This document shows, piece after piece, positions 1 to 8,584 of a DNA stretch of 64,000 nt. The DNA comes from Cytobacillus sp. NJ13 (GTDB taxonomy: Bacteria > Bacillota > Bacilli > Bacillales > Cytobacillaceae), in assembly GCA_030348385.1 (NCBI GenBank), contig JAUCFP010000006.1:2600501-2664500 (forward strand). The letters run 5' to 3'. Both the position numbers and the translations under genes were made by a program. The notes beneath the pieces are model-generated. The model was not told where the DNA came from. It searched no databases and saw only the letters and a program-made list of their open reading frames with translations. Within the stretch, counting starts at the first letter, position 1. Every line of letters begins with the position of its first letter.

Positions 1-256
1 GCCAGACGGCACAGGCAAAATCGGAAATAATGATGATTTTTTTGCGGTCCCACCTGTCACTGAGCGCGCCCGCAACAGGGAAAAGCAGGATTCTTGGCAG
101 CGCACTAAGAATGAGGGTTATGGCAAAGTTCAGGCTGGACCCTGTTTCTGCAAGGATATATAAGCCAATGGCAAAGCCGTAAACGGAGGAACCGAGCACC
201 GCTGTTAATTTCCCTGCCAGAAACAGTGTTATATTTCTTTTAATCTGTGCTTCCAT
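1..256 (-). CDS. MFS transporter, N-terminal part only (runs off the left edge)
   Basis: An open frame starts with ATG at 256 and leaves the window at base 1, so only the first 85 codons are seen. They encode two hydrophobic helices and then the loop GALSDRWDRKK, which fits the major facilitator motif A between helices 2 and 3. That motif supports a drug or siderophore exporter-like MFS carrier in the cytoplasmic membrane; the substrate cannot be read from this part. The start directly abuts the stop codon of the ArsR-like gene (257), so the two are very likely one transcript, and the regulator probably controls the pump. Confidence 0.75.
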   Translation of the reverse strand, partial: MEAQIKRNITLFLAGKLTAVLGSSVYGFAIGLYILAETGSSLNFAITLILSALPRILLFPVAGALSDRWDRKKIIIISDFACAVW

Positions 257-730
257 CTATTCTTCCTCCTCGGAATGAAGCAATTTGAAGCTGCAGGAGA
301 TTTCATATGGATTGCGATTTATAGCTCCCTTGACGCTCTTTTCCATGTATTTAACCATCAGATCATACAAATCGTCCTGAAATCCCTTTAGTTCTTCCTC
401 TGTGAGGGAGATGCTTATTCCCATGGAGCTGCTTTCTCCTTTTTCCTGTCCAATTTCTCCTTTCAAGTTGAATTGCGTCGCTCTTGACCGGTAATACTTT
501 TCGATAATTCCCCTGTTTTCTTTCGTTTCCTCAATCTCGAGTATTCCGCCTTTATACAGCTGCTGAATATGGTAATGAATGCTTCCCGCAGACTTCCCAA
601 GCTCTTCGGCAACCTGTTTGGCTGTCATGGCATTTTTGGCGAGGAGATAAATAATTTTAATCCTTAACGGGCTGGATATCAGCTTCTGCTGTTCCAGATT
701 GATCTCCATCGTTTTCTTGATTAAATCCAA
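257..730 (-). CDS. ArsR-type winged-helix transcriptional regulator
   Basis: This 157-residue protein has an ArsR/GntR-like winged helix at about residues 15-85 (LISSPLRIKIIYLLAKN, then AKQVAEELGKSAGSIHYHI as the recognition helix region). A helical C-terminal part probably dimerises or binds a ligand. No CXC metal motif is present, so metal sensing is not indicated. The chosen start is TTG at 730 with AAAGGGTG upstream; an ATG seven codons in is the alternative. It is the first gene of a pair with the MFS carrier that starts one base after its stop. A 16-bp palindrome overlaps its promoter (see 777-800), which suggests autoregulation. Confidence 0.75.
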   Translation of the reverse strand: MDLIKKTMEINLEQQKLISSPLRIKIIYLLAKNAMTAKQVAEELGKSAGSIHYHIQQLYKGGILEIEETKENRGIIEKYYRSRATQFNLKGEIGQEKGESSSMGISISLTEEELKGFQDDLYDLMVKYMEKSVKGAINRNPYEISCSFKLLHSEEEE

Positions 731-776
731 AGTGGATTCACCCTTTCTAATTCATTCATTTATTTATTCTAATTTT

Positions 777-800
777 ATTATACGTTCTAAAAATTTAGAA
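777..800 (-). promoter_or_regulatory. Promoter -10 and palindromic operator upstream of the ArsR-like gene
   Basis: On the minus strand a TATAAT hexamer lies at 782-777. Just upstream, 785-800 is a perfect inverted repeat of TTCTAAA around AA. The palindrome sits where a bound repressor would cover the -35 to -10 region, as expected for autoregulation by the ArsR-like protein. Further TTCTAA half-sites occur near 745 and 768. The site is seen directly; the regulator assignment is inference. Confidence 0.55.
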
Positions 801-1015
801 TGATACATTTTTTTAAATAAACATCAAAGACATATCCTACAGGGATAAAATTCTTTTTGGCAAACCATTTTTCACTCGCGTTGAAATATTAATCTTTACC
901 CCCGACAATTTCGTATTTTCTGACAATATTATATAAAAAAAGCAAATGAGTATTGTCATAAATAGTAAAACAATATAGAATTTTCTTATAACCTCACAAA
1001 GAGGCAGGTGAAACG

Positions 1016-2275
1016 GTGGAAATCACAAAGCATTTTTTCTTTAATCTATCGCTCTTAATCGTCATCTTGTTTATTGTGCTGGTATGGTCGGAAAAAAGCT
1101 CTAAATTCAGGTTTTCCAAAGGCTGTTCTTTTTTATGGCTTTTGTTTATGATCTGGATATGCTTTCAGTTTTCCTATCAGCCAAGCCCGCATTACTTTTT
1201 TGATTTACGATTGATACCTGTCATCATCGGCGGTTTATATGCGGGAATCGGTCCCGCATTAGCCGGGACTGTGATTTTGATGAGAAGTTTTTATGGAATA
1301 GAACCTGGGTTTTATTCTAATATTCTTTTATATTTGCCCCTCGGGATTATTCTTTGGAGGCTCTATCCCTGGTTTTGGAAGCAGGTGCCGCGAAAAAGGA
1401 TTCGCCTTTCGGTTATCATTACTCTGATTTTAAGTGTGCTGACTGTTGTGGTAATGGAATTATCGGTGCCGCCTCAGAATCGGTTTGATGCCTGGTTTGC
1501 CTATCTGGTGATTCCGCCATTGGGTGTCTTCATGATTTCGTATGTTTTTGAGTTTGCCAAAAGAAATCTGGATATCCGTGAAAATCTCGTCCGTGCAGAA
1601 AAACTTGAAGCTGTCGAGCAAATGGGAGCAGCCATCTCACATGAAATCCGCAATCCCCTGACGGCTGCAATCGGATTTGTGCAGCTATTGCAGGAGCAGC
1701 GGCTGCCACCGCGAAAAAGGGCTGAGTATTTGGGCATCGTGAAAGCCGAATTGGAATCGGCGGAGCAGGTCATTCAAAATTATTTAACCTTTTCCAAGCC
1801 ATCCTTAGATAAGATCGAAGAAATCAATGTAAAAAAAGAACTAATACAAGTCATGAATATATTAAAACCGACCGCCAACCAGAATTCCGTAGAGATCAAT
1901 GCCCATTTTGCCCTCCTCGGATCGATTAAAGGAGATCGGCAGAAATTCCACCAATGCTTTCTGAATGTAATTAAAAATTCCATCGAGGCCATGCCGCGCG
2001 GCGGGCAATTATACATAGAAACGCACTATAGCAGCAGCCAGATCACCATCGAAATAAAAGACACCGGTGTCGGCATGACGTCCGATCAGCTTCAGCGTTT
2101 AGGCGAACCCTACTATTCCACCAAAGGCTCTAAAGGGACCGGCCTCGGAATGATGGTCGTGTTCAGTATTGTAAGGGCCATGGATGGCAATGTTCGCGTC
2201 AAAAGCGAAGTCGGTAAAGGCACCGTTTTCAGCTTTACTTTTCCGAACTTTAAGTCGGAGTTACATAATGAATAA
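1016..2275 (+). CDS. Membrane sensor histidine kinase (5TM plus HisKA/HATPase), orphan
   Basis: The 419-residue protein begins with five or six hydrophobic helices (about residues 8-185) of the LytS-type 5TM kind, with the stretch IGGLYAGIGPALAGT. A cytoplasmic kinase core follows: H-box AISHEIRNPLTA (about residue 210), N-box NVIKNSIEAMPRGG, G1 DTGVGM and G2 GTGLGM near the C-terminus. This layout is common among Bacillus sporulation-type kinases that feed the Spo0 phosphorelay. No response regulator is adjacent, which fits an orphan kinase. The start is GTG at 1016 with GAGGCAGGTG just upstream. A terminator follows at once. The signal sensed is unknown. Confidence 0.85.
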   Translation: MEITKHFFFNLSLLIVILFIVLVWSEKSSKFRFSKGCSFLWLLFMIWICFQFSYQPSPHYFFDLRLIPVIIGGLYAGIGPALAGTVILMRSFYGIEPGFYSNILLYLPLGIILWRLYPWFWKQVPRKRIRLSVIITLILSVLTVVVMELSVPPQNRFDAWFAYLVIPPLGVFMISYVFEFAKRNLDIRENLVRAEKLEAVEQMGAAISHEIRNPLTAAIGFVQLLQEQRLPPRKRAEYLGIVKAELESAEQVIQNYLTFSKPSLDKIEEINVKKELIQVMNILKPTANQNSVEINAHFALLGSIKGDRQKFHQCFLNVIKNSIEAMPRGGQLYIETHYSSSQITIEIKDTGVGMTSDQLQRLGEPYYSTKGSKGTGLGMMVVFSIVRAMDGNVRVKSEVGKGTVFSFTFPNFKSELHNE

Positions 2276-2278
2276 AAA

Positions 2279-2308
2279 AAACAGCAGCGGCGGCCTGCTG
2301 TTTTTTTA
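2279..2308. terminator. Bidirectional rho-independent terminator
   Basis: AACAGCAG and CTGCTGTT form a stem around CGGCGGC, with A-rich sequence on the left and seven T on the right. It lies between the convergent kinase gene and phosphatase gene and can serve both. Confidence 0.85.
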
Positions 2309-2313
2309 CTGGC

Positions 2314-2910
2314 TTAACATGATTTTATCTGCTTCACCTCAAGATGCTTCGTGCAGTTATACAGCTCACAGTCCCACTGACTTTCTTTGATCAAAAGCTT
2401 TGTGATGGATGTGTTTTTCAGCGGGGATGACAGATCTGTGTGCGGGACCAGTTCTCTTAACAGATGGCGGATGAAGGAGCCGTGGCTTACGATCAGCACG
2501 TTTTCGCCCGGGTGCTTACCCGTCACTTCCTGGAGGAACTCAAGTCCTCTATTAATAATACTGTCTTTCGGCTCAAAACCGAGGTCCATTTCACGCCAGC
2601 CTGTGCCCCATTTTTTAATACGCTCCGCTTCGGTTGTGCCTTCAATCATCCCTCCGCCGACTTCTCTTATTCGGGGATCGAGGTGAAGGGAAATGGAACC
2701 GATTTTCTCCTGGATGGCTTCCGCAGTCTGCTTTGCCCTTATGAGATTGCTAGAGTAGATTACATCCCAGCTTTCTGCGGCAAGCCTTTCTGCCAGGCGT
2801 TCTGCCTCAGCCAATCCTTCTTCATGGAGGGGAATATCCGAGCTCCCCTGTGCCCGTCCCTCCTTATTCCAGGCTGTAATTCCGTGCCTGATCAAACCGA
2901 TATTTGTCAT
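2314..2910 (-). CDS. Histidine phosphatase superfamily protein (phosphoglycerate mutase-like)
   Basis: This 198-residue protein has the branch signature LIRHGITAWN with the catalytic RHG at residues 8-10. It also has the second-half SHGSFIRHLL, which supplies the other active-site His, and a GSSDIPL segment typical of cofactor-dependent mutase-like phosphatases (GpmB, CobC or PhoE type). The enzyme is cytoplasmic and probably removes phosphate from a small metabolite; the substrate cannot be told from sequence. ATG at 2910 follows AGGAGATGTTATAG. It ends against the shared terminator of the convergent kinase gene. Confidence 0.85.
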   Translation of the reverse strand: MTNIGLIRHGITAWNKEGRAQGSSDIPLHEEGLAEAERLAERLAAESWDVIYSSNLIRAKQTAEAIQEKIGSISLHLDPRIREVGGGMIEGTTEAERIKKWGTGWREMDLGFEPKDSIINRGLEFLQEVTGKHPGENVLIVSHGSFIRHLLRELVPHTDLSSPLKNTSITKLLIKESQWDCELYNCTKHLEVKQIKSC

Positions 2911-3000
2911 CTATAACATCTCCTTTCTTTACACTTGATTGTTATTCTATTAAAATACTCGATCTCCTTTTTAAAGTTGTGAAGGATGCAAACAGGCTCG

Positions 3001-3171
3001 TCAACTGCCGAACCAGAAATATCCGCTCAGAACTAAAAAGCTGATCAAAAAGATAAAGCTCTTGTGCTTTCGTACATGTTTTCCGGCGGGTTTTCTTACT
3101 CCGCCGAAAAAGAAATAAGAAGACCCGGCAGCAAAGACCAAATAGGCAGCTGTTTTAAGAAACAATTCCAT
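3001..3171 (-). CDS. Small two-helix membrane protein (56 aa)
   Basis: A short frame reads from ATG at 3171 to TGA at 3001 and has a strong AGGGGGG Shine-Dalgarno eight bases or less upstream. The protein has a hydrophobic helix at residues 3-23, a basic loop VRKPAGKHVRKHK, and a second helix at about 38-54 ending GYFWFGS. It lies directly downstream of the signal peptidase gene (same strand, lepB terminator between). I do not recognise the family. The ribosome binding site, codon pattern and clean helix-loop-helix plan make it likely to be real; it would be a cytoplasmic-membrane protein of unknown role. Confidence 0.7.
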   Translation of the reverse strand: MELFLKTAAYLVFAAGSSYFFFGGVRKPAGKHVRKHKSFIFLISFLVLSGYFWFGS

Positions 3172-3185
3172 AAAACCCCCCTATT

Positions 3186-3213
3186 ATAAAAAAAAGAGCG
3201 GTGCTTTCCGCTC
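3186..3213 (-). terminator. Terminator of the signal peptidase gene
   Basis: On the minus strand GAGCGG and CCGCTC pair around AAAGCA and are followed by eight T, just after the lepB stop. Confidence 0.85.
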
Positions 3214-3219
3214 CTGAAG

Positions 3220-3741
3220 CTAATCTACTTTTCTTATGCTTGTGAAAGGATACCAGACAAATTCGCTGACGCCGATTATCCGGTCCTTCTCAATAAATCC
3301 GAGTCCATTTCGGCTGTCAAGGCTGACAAGGCGGTTGTCGCCCATCACAAAATAGTGATCTTCCGGGACAGTGAGGGGGCCGAAGTCACCGGTCAATTTG
3401 TTGACAATTCCTTCTGCTGCTTCGCGATTTTCTGAGAGATAGTCTTCATCCCATTGCTTGCCGTTTATATACAGATGGTCATCTTTCATTTCCAGTTCAT
3501 CACCGGGAAATCCTATTAATCTTTTAACATAGTTTTTTTCTTCGCCCTTGATGATGACAATATCGCCTCTGTCCAGTTCTTCAAATTTATTTACGAAGAT
3601 TTTTTCCTCATCATGGAGAGTTGGATCCATGGAGGCTCCTTCCACATAATAAGGTGAAAAAAGGAAGACCCTGATCACCATTGCGATTCCAAAGGCAATC
3701 AGAAGGGATTTCAGCCAGCTCGCTATTTCATGCTTATTCAA
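3220..3741 (-). CDS. lepB: Signal peptidase I (SipS type)
   Basis: This 173-residue type I signal peptidase removes Sec and Tat signal peptides at the outer face of the membrane. One N-terminal anchor spans about residues 10-29. Then come the family boxes: EGASMDPTL with nucleophile Ser37, the general base Lys73 in NYVKRLIGFPGDE, and MGDNR followed by SLDSRNGLG. The size and single anchor match the Bacillus Sip enzymes rather than the longer E. coli LepB. The start is TTG at 3741, overlapping the TGA of the upstream DinB-family gene, so translation is probably coupled. Several paralogues are usual in Bacillus, so the exact Sip letter is not assigned. Confidence 0.95.
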   Translation of the reverse strand: MNKHEIASWLKSLLIAFGIAMVIRVFLFSPYYVEGASMDPTLHDEEKIFVNKFEELDRGDIVIIKGEEKNYVKRLIGFPGDELEMKDDHLYINGKQWDEDYLSENREAAEGIVNKLTGDFGPLTVPEDHYFVMGDNRLVSLDSRNGLGFIEKDRIIGVSEFVWYPFTSIRKVD

Positions 3742-4277
3742 TGTGTATCACCAAAGCTTTCTGCACCCATATACCGATCTTTGATCAAGGTGCGGTGATG
3801 AAGTTCATGGCCGGCAATGATATAGGCAATGGCCCGGGCCGTTACTTCGGTGCCGTTAGCATTCCCGCTCCTTAGCAGTGCCTCATCATCCAGGCTTTTT
3901 AGTAAGGCAATCGTATTTTGACGGGCATGGGACAGCTGCTCTAAAAGTTCCTTGATGCTGAAGCGGTTGAATTGCCCAGTCTTCACATACTCATTATCAT
4001 CATAGCCCGGCAGCTTCGCCTTCTCCCCTCTGCCAATGCAAAGCAGGCGGTAGCTCATGATGCGTTCGGTATCTGTGATATGGCCGATAACTTCTTTAAC
4101 AGTCCATTTTTCCGGAGCATAACGGAAATGAGCCTGATCTTCATTCAGGTCTTTTACCAGATTCGTCGTTTCCTTTATTTGCCCATCGAGGATCTGCAGC
4201 AGGTCCCCTTCCGGTACGGAGCTGACATAGTTCTCATAATAGGGTGCATACTCATTGGATTCAGGTTTCTTTAACAT
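3738..4277 (-). CDS. DinB/YfiT-family metal-dependent protein
   Basis: The start is taken at ATG 4277 because GGGAGG lies six to seven bases upstream; an in-frame ATG 15 bases earlier lacks a site. The protein is a DinB-superfamily four-helix bundle. Its metal-binding His residues are visible as GHITDTERIMSYRL in the middle and GHELHHRTLIKDRY near the C-terminus, the His triad used to bind a divalent ion. Members act as thiol-dependent transferases or hydrolases (bacillithiol S-transferase is one known role in Bacillus). The substrate here is unknown. The stop overlaps the start of the signal peptidase gene. Confidence 0.85.
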   Translation of the reverse strand: MLKKPESNEYAPYYENYVSSVPEGDLLQILDGQIKETTNLVKDLNEDQAHFRYAPEKWTVKEVIGHITDTERIMSYRLLCIGRGEKAKLPGYDDNEYVKTGQFNRFSIKELLEQLSHARQNTIALLKSLDDEALLRSGNANGTEVTARAIAYIIAGHELHHRTLIKDRYMGAESFGDTH

Positions 4278-4335
4278 CGCGTTCCCTCCCATTCTATTAC
4301 CTTATTTTACTAAATTTCTATTTACAGAGCCAATA

Positions 4336-5160
4336 TTAGGTTTGAAAAAGCTCGCCCCGGACTGCTTTTATATACCGTTCAGCTGACCGCTGCACTGCAA
4401 GGTCTGCCTCTTTTTCTATAACTCTGTGAAACGCGTTGTAAATCCGGTCAAATGATAGCGGTTTTATCCTGCAGGCCATTCTTTCTACCGTTTCAGCCGG
4501 AAGCGGGATGAGATTCGGGTAGCTGTACATGAAGCTGACCCACCCACTGTCTGCGACAACCTGAATGATGTCGCCGGTGAGCATGATGCCCTTGCCTTCA
4601 TTCCCATTTTCCCAATGAAGGACAGCACCGCCTTTAAAATGGCCGCCAAGGCGGTGGATGACCAGGCCATCTTGAAGTTTGAGCGATTCTCCGCTCCAGA
4701 AAATAATGTGTTCACTGTCCCTCATCACCCATTCCCTGTCGTCTTCATGTATATAGATCGGCACATTGAATGTATCCGCCCATTCCGCCTGTGCTGAATA
4801 ATAATGAGGATGGGATAACGCGATCGCGTCCATTCCGCCTAGTTCTTTTATCGTTTCAATCGTGTGCTCATCGAGATAGGTAATGCAGTCCCACATCAGA
4901 TTAAAGCCATTATTTTGAACGAGATAGGCTGTCTGGCCAATGGCAAACTCCGGAGCTGTTTTCAAGCTGTAAAGATTGGATTCCTCCTGCTTTATTTCAT
5001 TTGTATAAATTTGGCTTTCGGTCATTTCATGCAATGTTGTCCATTCCTGGCCGCGGGGTCCAACGTACTGGCGCTCTTCCATGCAGATCGGGCAGCTTTC
5101 AGGCTGATGGACCGATGGCGGAAATTGCGTTCCGCACGTTTTGCATATATATTTTTCCAT
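4336..5160 (-). CDS. MBL-fold hydrolase with N-terminal rubredoxin-like zinc ribbon
   Basis: The 274-residue protein opens with a small zinc ribbon: Cys6-x-x-Cys9 and Cys23-x-x-Cys26. A metallo-beta-lactamase fold follows. The usual HxHxDH metal motif reads SHPHYYS here, so the Asp and third His of the canonical motif are absent. Later ligands look kept: the His of GGHFKGG, the Asp of LTGDIIQ, and the His of NAFHRVIE. A HPHYY version is, from memory, normal in this subfamily, so the enzyme may still bind one metal. The substrate is unknown. ATG 5160 has GGAGG eight bases upstream. Confidence 0.8.
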   Translation of the reverse strand: MEKYICKTCGTQFPPSVHQPESCPICMEERQYVGPRGQEWTTLHEMTESQIYTNEIKQEESNLYSLKTAPEFAIGQTAYLVQNNGFNLMWDCITYLDEHTIETIKELGGMDAIALSHPHYYSAQAEWADTFNVPIYIHEDDREWVMRDSEHIIFWSGESLKLQDGLVIHRLGGHFKGGAVLHWENGNEGKGIMLTGDIIQVVADSGWVSFMYSYPNLIPLPAETVERMACRIKPLSFDRIYNAFHRVIEKEADLAVQRSAERYIKAVRGELFQT

Positions 5161-5256
5161 AAGAGTTGCCTCCGTTTCTAATACTGGTTACATTAACCAT
5201 TTTAATGCTGGAACCGTTATGCTAAATCGCCGTTCCGGCTGAAAATGGCTACAACT

Positions 5257-5655
5257 TTAGACTGAAGACTTATACTTTAATCCTAATGTAAATACCTCAA
5301 AGTCCAGCTTTTCGTAATAGCCCGCTTTCTCTTCCTCTGCAAGCAATTGTAAATGCAGCCGGGCCATCGAGCACTCTGCTGCCAGCCTTCGCACCATTTC
5401 CTTGCCGATGCCCTGGCTGCGATAATCTGGATCAACGATTAATCCGCAAAGATAGGCATTAATCAGACCGTCTGAAATAATGCGTCCTGTCCCGATCAGG
5501 CACTTTCCATCATAGGCACTGATCACAAGCCAGCTCTGCTCCATCGCCTTAAGCAGTTTTTCTTTGGGCAGCTTCAAAAATTCATTCCAGCCGTCATTTT
5601 CATATAACTGAAATAATTGATTCTTATCCGGTATGGCAAATTCATATTTGATCAT
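5257..5655 (-). CDS. GNAT-family N-acetyltransferase
   Basis: This GNAT acetyltransferase transfers acetyl from acetyl-CoA to an amine. The acetyl-CoA loop is VDPDYRSQGIGKEMVRRL (motif A, Q/RxxGxG/A). A C-terminal beta strand and the GYYEKLDFE turn are typical. ATG 5655 (MIKYEF) is preferred to the one 18 bases upstream because AAGGAG sits eight bases before it. At about 132 residues it is a single-domain enzyme of normal size. The acceptor is unknown. It stands alone between the metallo-hydrolase gene and the divergent large membrane protein gene. Confidence 0.85.
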   Translation of the reverse strand: MIKYEFAIPDKNQLFQLYENDGWNEFLKLPKEKLLKAMEQSWLVISAYDGKCLIGTGRIISDGLINAYLCGLIVDPDYRSQGIGKEMVRRLAAECSMARLHLQLLAEEEKAGYYEKLDFEVFTLGLKYKSSV

Positions 5656-5856
5656 AAAAAAACTCCTTAACAATGGAATGCTAATCCTATTCTGGCTTAA
5701 GGCGGAAAAATCCTCTTCCTTTAACGGTTATGCACCTTGGATGCACAAGATTCTTCCTATTACACTGCGCTGCACAATACAAGGTTCTTCTTTATGAAAC
5801 TTTTTTGTCTGCCGGCCGTATTAAGTAGTAACGAACTTATTTTAGGAGAGATTCTT

Positions 5857-7539
5857 ATGGGAAATATTTTTATTTTTTCACTGATTGCCGGAATGGCGAT
5901 TTCTATCCTGCTGATTCCGTTCAGCTATAAACCGAAGGCTAAGAAAAAGGAAGGCAGGAAACTGGGGACCGGGATCATGGCCGGCACAGCCGCCGTTTCT
6001 GTGCTGCTTGTTTTTGCCGTGTATTATTTCACTAATCTGGACCGGAACTTGACCAGCCTATGGCTATTTGCGGTTATCGCTTCATTAATTGGAGCTGTTC
6101 TTGCAACAGGCAGGGAACGAATGATAAAAACGGGTGTGTTTGCCGTCAGTCTGATTGCAGGGATTTTCTTTCTGACAGCTTTTCTATTCAATGCAGATGA
6201 TAAATATGAAAGTGCCAAAATGAATGAAAAAACGGAGATTGAGACGTTTGATGAAAAAGAAACACCGGCGAGCGTGCCGCCGCAGTTTGCGCGCAATAAG
6301 ATGAAGAAGGCTTTCGGTCAGGTTCCGAACACGAGTTATTATGAACTTGGCAGCCTGCAGATCCAGAAAGTCAATGGAGAGTATGTTTATATTGCGCCTG
6401 TAGAGTTTTCCGGCTTTTTCAAATGGTGGAATGGAGATAAAACACCAGGCTATTTTACAATCAGCGCGACTGATTCCTCAGCCAATCCAAAGTTTGTGAA
6501 AAGCGATATGGTGTACACACCATCCTCCTATTTTAATAAAAATATAGAGCGCCATATCCGGATGCAGTATCCGCAGGCCATTTTTTACGGAGATGTGCAG
6601 CTGGAAGTGGATGATGACGGAAAGCCGTTTTATATCCGTTCATATGGAGAGTTTATTTCGGCGCGAAATGGCTTTGATGTTCAAGGAGTGGTCATGGTTG
6701 ACCCGCTGAACGGACAGACGAAGTCCTATAAACTTGAGGATGTGCCGGCCTTTATTGATGGAGCAGTTTCCCCTGAAACGGTCAGTCTGCAGAACAGCTA
6801 TTTCGGGAATTATGTCCACGGCTTCTGGAACAGCAAATTCGGAAAGTCAGATGTAAGGCTTCCATCGGATGAAGGAACGGAGGCCAATGTGAGTCCGATT
6901 TTTGATGAGAATGGCGACATGTACTACTTCACTGATTTTACAAGTCCAAAAGAAGGCGTCGATTCAATGCTTGGCTATTCTCTGACAAATTCAAGGACGG
7001 GCGAAGCGACCTTCTTTACAGGTAATCTTGAGGAATCTTATATGGATTCGCAAGGTGCCCTCCAGATTATCGAGAAGAAATTCATCGAGAAAAAATGGAG
7101 CGGCGAAATGCCTGTTCTGTATAACTTCTACGGGGAAGCGAGCTGGCTGACGCCTGTGCTTGATGCCAACGGATTCCTGCAGAACTACTTTATTGTATCA
7201 GCGGCCAATCCGGAAATATCTGCTTATGGGACAACGCCAAATGAAGCATTGCGTTTATATAAAACCGCATTGCAGCGAGGCGGAGGCACTGTAGACGGAA
7301 GCTCGAAAGCAGAGGAAAAACAGATGAGCGCCACTGTACTGCGGGTGTACAAGGAGAAATCCGGCGAATTCACAGTCGTATCATTCCTGCTGGATAACCG
7401 CCAGAGCTATGTGGTTTCATCTGAAACCGTGCCGATGGCCATTTATCTGCAGGAAGGCGATCAGGTGGACGTGAACTATCTGGATACAGGTGAGGCATTC
7501 CTGCCAGTGAAGGAAATGACCATTAAAGGATTAGAATAA
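5857..7539 (+). CDS. Membrane protein of unknown function with large C-terminal domain
   Basis: The start is ATG 5857, with TTAGGAGAG seven bases upstream; the 40 extra codons of the longest frame have no ribosome binding site. The 560-residue product has an N-terminal helix pair (about residues 3-20 and 42-65) and two more helices (about 73-88 and 96-112). A long extracytoplasmic or cytoplasmic part of over 400 residues follows, rich in short beta strands and aromatic residues, with stretches such as YVYIAPVEFSGFFKWW and NFYGEASWLTPVLD. The repeated strand-helix pattern (EALRLYK, QGALQIIEKKF) recalls PepSY-like folds, but I cannot assign one. I do not recognise the family. It is probably a single-gene transcript ending at the hairpin near 7624. 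Confidence 0.7.
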   Translation: MGNIFIFSLIAGMAISILLIPFSYKPKAKKKEGRKLGTGIMAGTAAVSVLLVFAVYYFTNLDRNLTSLWLFAVIASLIGAVLATGRERMIKTGVFAVSLIAGIFFLTAFLFNADDKYESAKMNEKTEIETFDEKETPASVPPQFARNKMKKAFGQVPNTSYYELGSLQIQKVNGEYVYIAPVEFSGFFKWWNGDKTPGYFTISATDSSANPKFVKSDMVYTPSSYFNKNIERHIRMQYPQAIFYGDVQLEVDDDGKPFYIRSYGEFISARNGFDVQGVVMVDPLNGQTKSYKLEDVPAFIDGAVSPETVSLQNSYFGNYVHGFWNSKFGKSDVRLPSDEGTEANVSPIFDENGDMYYFTDFTSPKEGVDSMLGYSLTNSRTGEATFFTGNLEESYMDSQGALQIIEKKFIEKKWSGEMPVLYNFYGEASWLTPVLDANGFLQNYFIVSAANPEISAYGTTPNEALRLYKTALQRGGGTVDGSSKAEEKQMSATVLRVYKEKSGEFTVVSFLLDNRQSYVVSSETVPMAIYLQEGDQVDVNYLDTGEAFLPVKEMTIKGLE

Positions 7540-7541
7540 CT

Positions 7542-7582
7542 AAAAGCTCCGGGCGCCCGCTCATCGGCGCCTGGAGCTAGAC
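7542..7582. repeat. Short hairpin repeat of the GGCGCC...GAGCTAGAC type
   Basis: AGCTCCGGGCGCC and GGCGCCTGGAGCT pair around CGCTCATC, and the right end continues GAGCTAGAC. The same right end closes the elements at 19484 and 49805, so this is a short member of that family. It lies just after the stop of the large membrane protein gene. Confidence 0.65.
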
Positions 7583-7623
7583 TGTTATCTAACTTCATGC
7601 CCGATACGCCTTAAATATTAAGA

Positions 7624-7656
7624 AACACGATGAAGACAGTCCTCATCGTGTTTTTT
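7624..7656. terminator. Bidirectional terminator
   Basis: AACACGATGA and TCATCGTGTT form a ten-base stem around AGACAGTCC, followed by T on the plus strand and preceded by A-rich sequence. It separates the convergent 5857-7539 gene and the STAS gene. Confidence 0.85.
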
Positions 7657-7657
7657 A

Positions 7658-8503
7658 TTACCCTGCTATTATGTTCGCTGATTTAATGGCACTGGATAGC
7701 GTGGATTTGATGCTTACGTGTTCAAATGACAAACCGAGCTGTACTGCGGTCTGGGCAATTTCCGGTCTTAAGCCGGAGATTGTTGTCTTTACGCCGATCA
7801 GGCTTAGCGCTTCTATCAGCTGGAATAGCTGATGGGCTACCATGGTATCAATCATGACTACGCCTGAAAGGTCAAGGAACAGCTGGTTGACGCCTAATTT
7901 ATTGCATTGCTGAAGTGTATTTTCAAGCATGCTTTTTGCACGTGCCGTATCAATATCCCCGACAAGCGGCAGAAGTGCGATATCTTCTGTTAAAGAAATG
8001 ACCGGGGAACTGAGTTCAAGGATTAATGCCTGCTGAGCCTGCAGCCTCTTCTGGGAATGGTTATTATATTCTTCCGTGAACCAGGTAACCACTTCACCAA
8101 TGGTTCTAATAATCATCCTGCGCCATAAGGCAATTTGTTTTTCATCATATTGGCCCTGGCTGGTTTCAACGAACTGCTCAAGCAAGTTCAAATACTGTTC
8201 CTGAGTGTTAAAGAACTCCTGCAGGATCATCTCCAGAGAGGTGCGGAGGTGTTCATCATCCTGCGCCACTTTGACAATCCAGCTTTCCAACTCATGAAAG
8301 AACGCTTCTTCTTCTTTATGGAAGACTTCGGAGAACTGCTTGTGGAATTCGTAATTCTGCTTCTTTACGCTTTCAATCACAGCGGGGTCTTCTGATGTAT
8401 ATATCCCGCCGCTTTCTTCCTTGTTCACATTTTTATACCATTCTTCTGTTAAGTCCCAGGTTTTATCCAGGAAAAATTGATATAGATCTTGATTACGATG
8501 CAT
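7658..8503 (-). CDS. rsbRD: RsbR-family stressosome protein (RsbRD-like)
   Basis: The 281-residue protein has an N-terminal helical sensor domain of the RsbRN kind (about residues 1-150) and a C-terminal STAS domain (about 160-278). The STAS part has the RsbR hallmarks SSPVISLTEDIALLPLVG and LSGVVMIDTMVAHQL, where the DT threonine matches a residue that the kinase RsbT phosphorylates in RsbRA (family knowledge). Such proteins form the stressosome with RsbS and RsbT and control the general stress sigma factor. Length and N-terminal sequence (YQFFLDKTWDLTEEWY) fit RsbRD/YqhA. The gene stands alone, as usual for RsbR paralogues. ATG 8503 follows GGGGAGACAGGC. Confidence 0.85.
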   Translation of the reverse strand: MHRNQDLYQFFLDKTWDLTEEWYKNVNKEESGGIYTSEDPAVIESVKKQNYEFHKQFSEVFHKEEEAFFHELESWIVKVAQDDEHLRTSLEMILQEFFNTQEQYLNLLEQFVETSQGQYDEKQIALWRRMIIRTIGEVVTWFTEEYNNHSQKRLQAQQALILELSSPVISLTEDIALLPLVGDIDTARAKSMLENTLQQCNKLGVNQLFLDLSGVVMIDTMVAHQLFQLIEALSLIGVKTTISGLRPEIAQTAVQLGLSFEHVSIKSTLSSAIKSANIIAG

Positions 8504-8584
8504 GCCTGTCTCCCCTAACCGAACTGTTATTTCAATATTATTATTAGTTTAACCGATGGGAAATAAAGTGTCGATTCTAAACTC

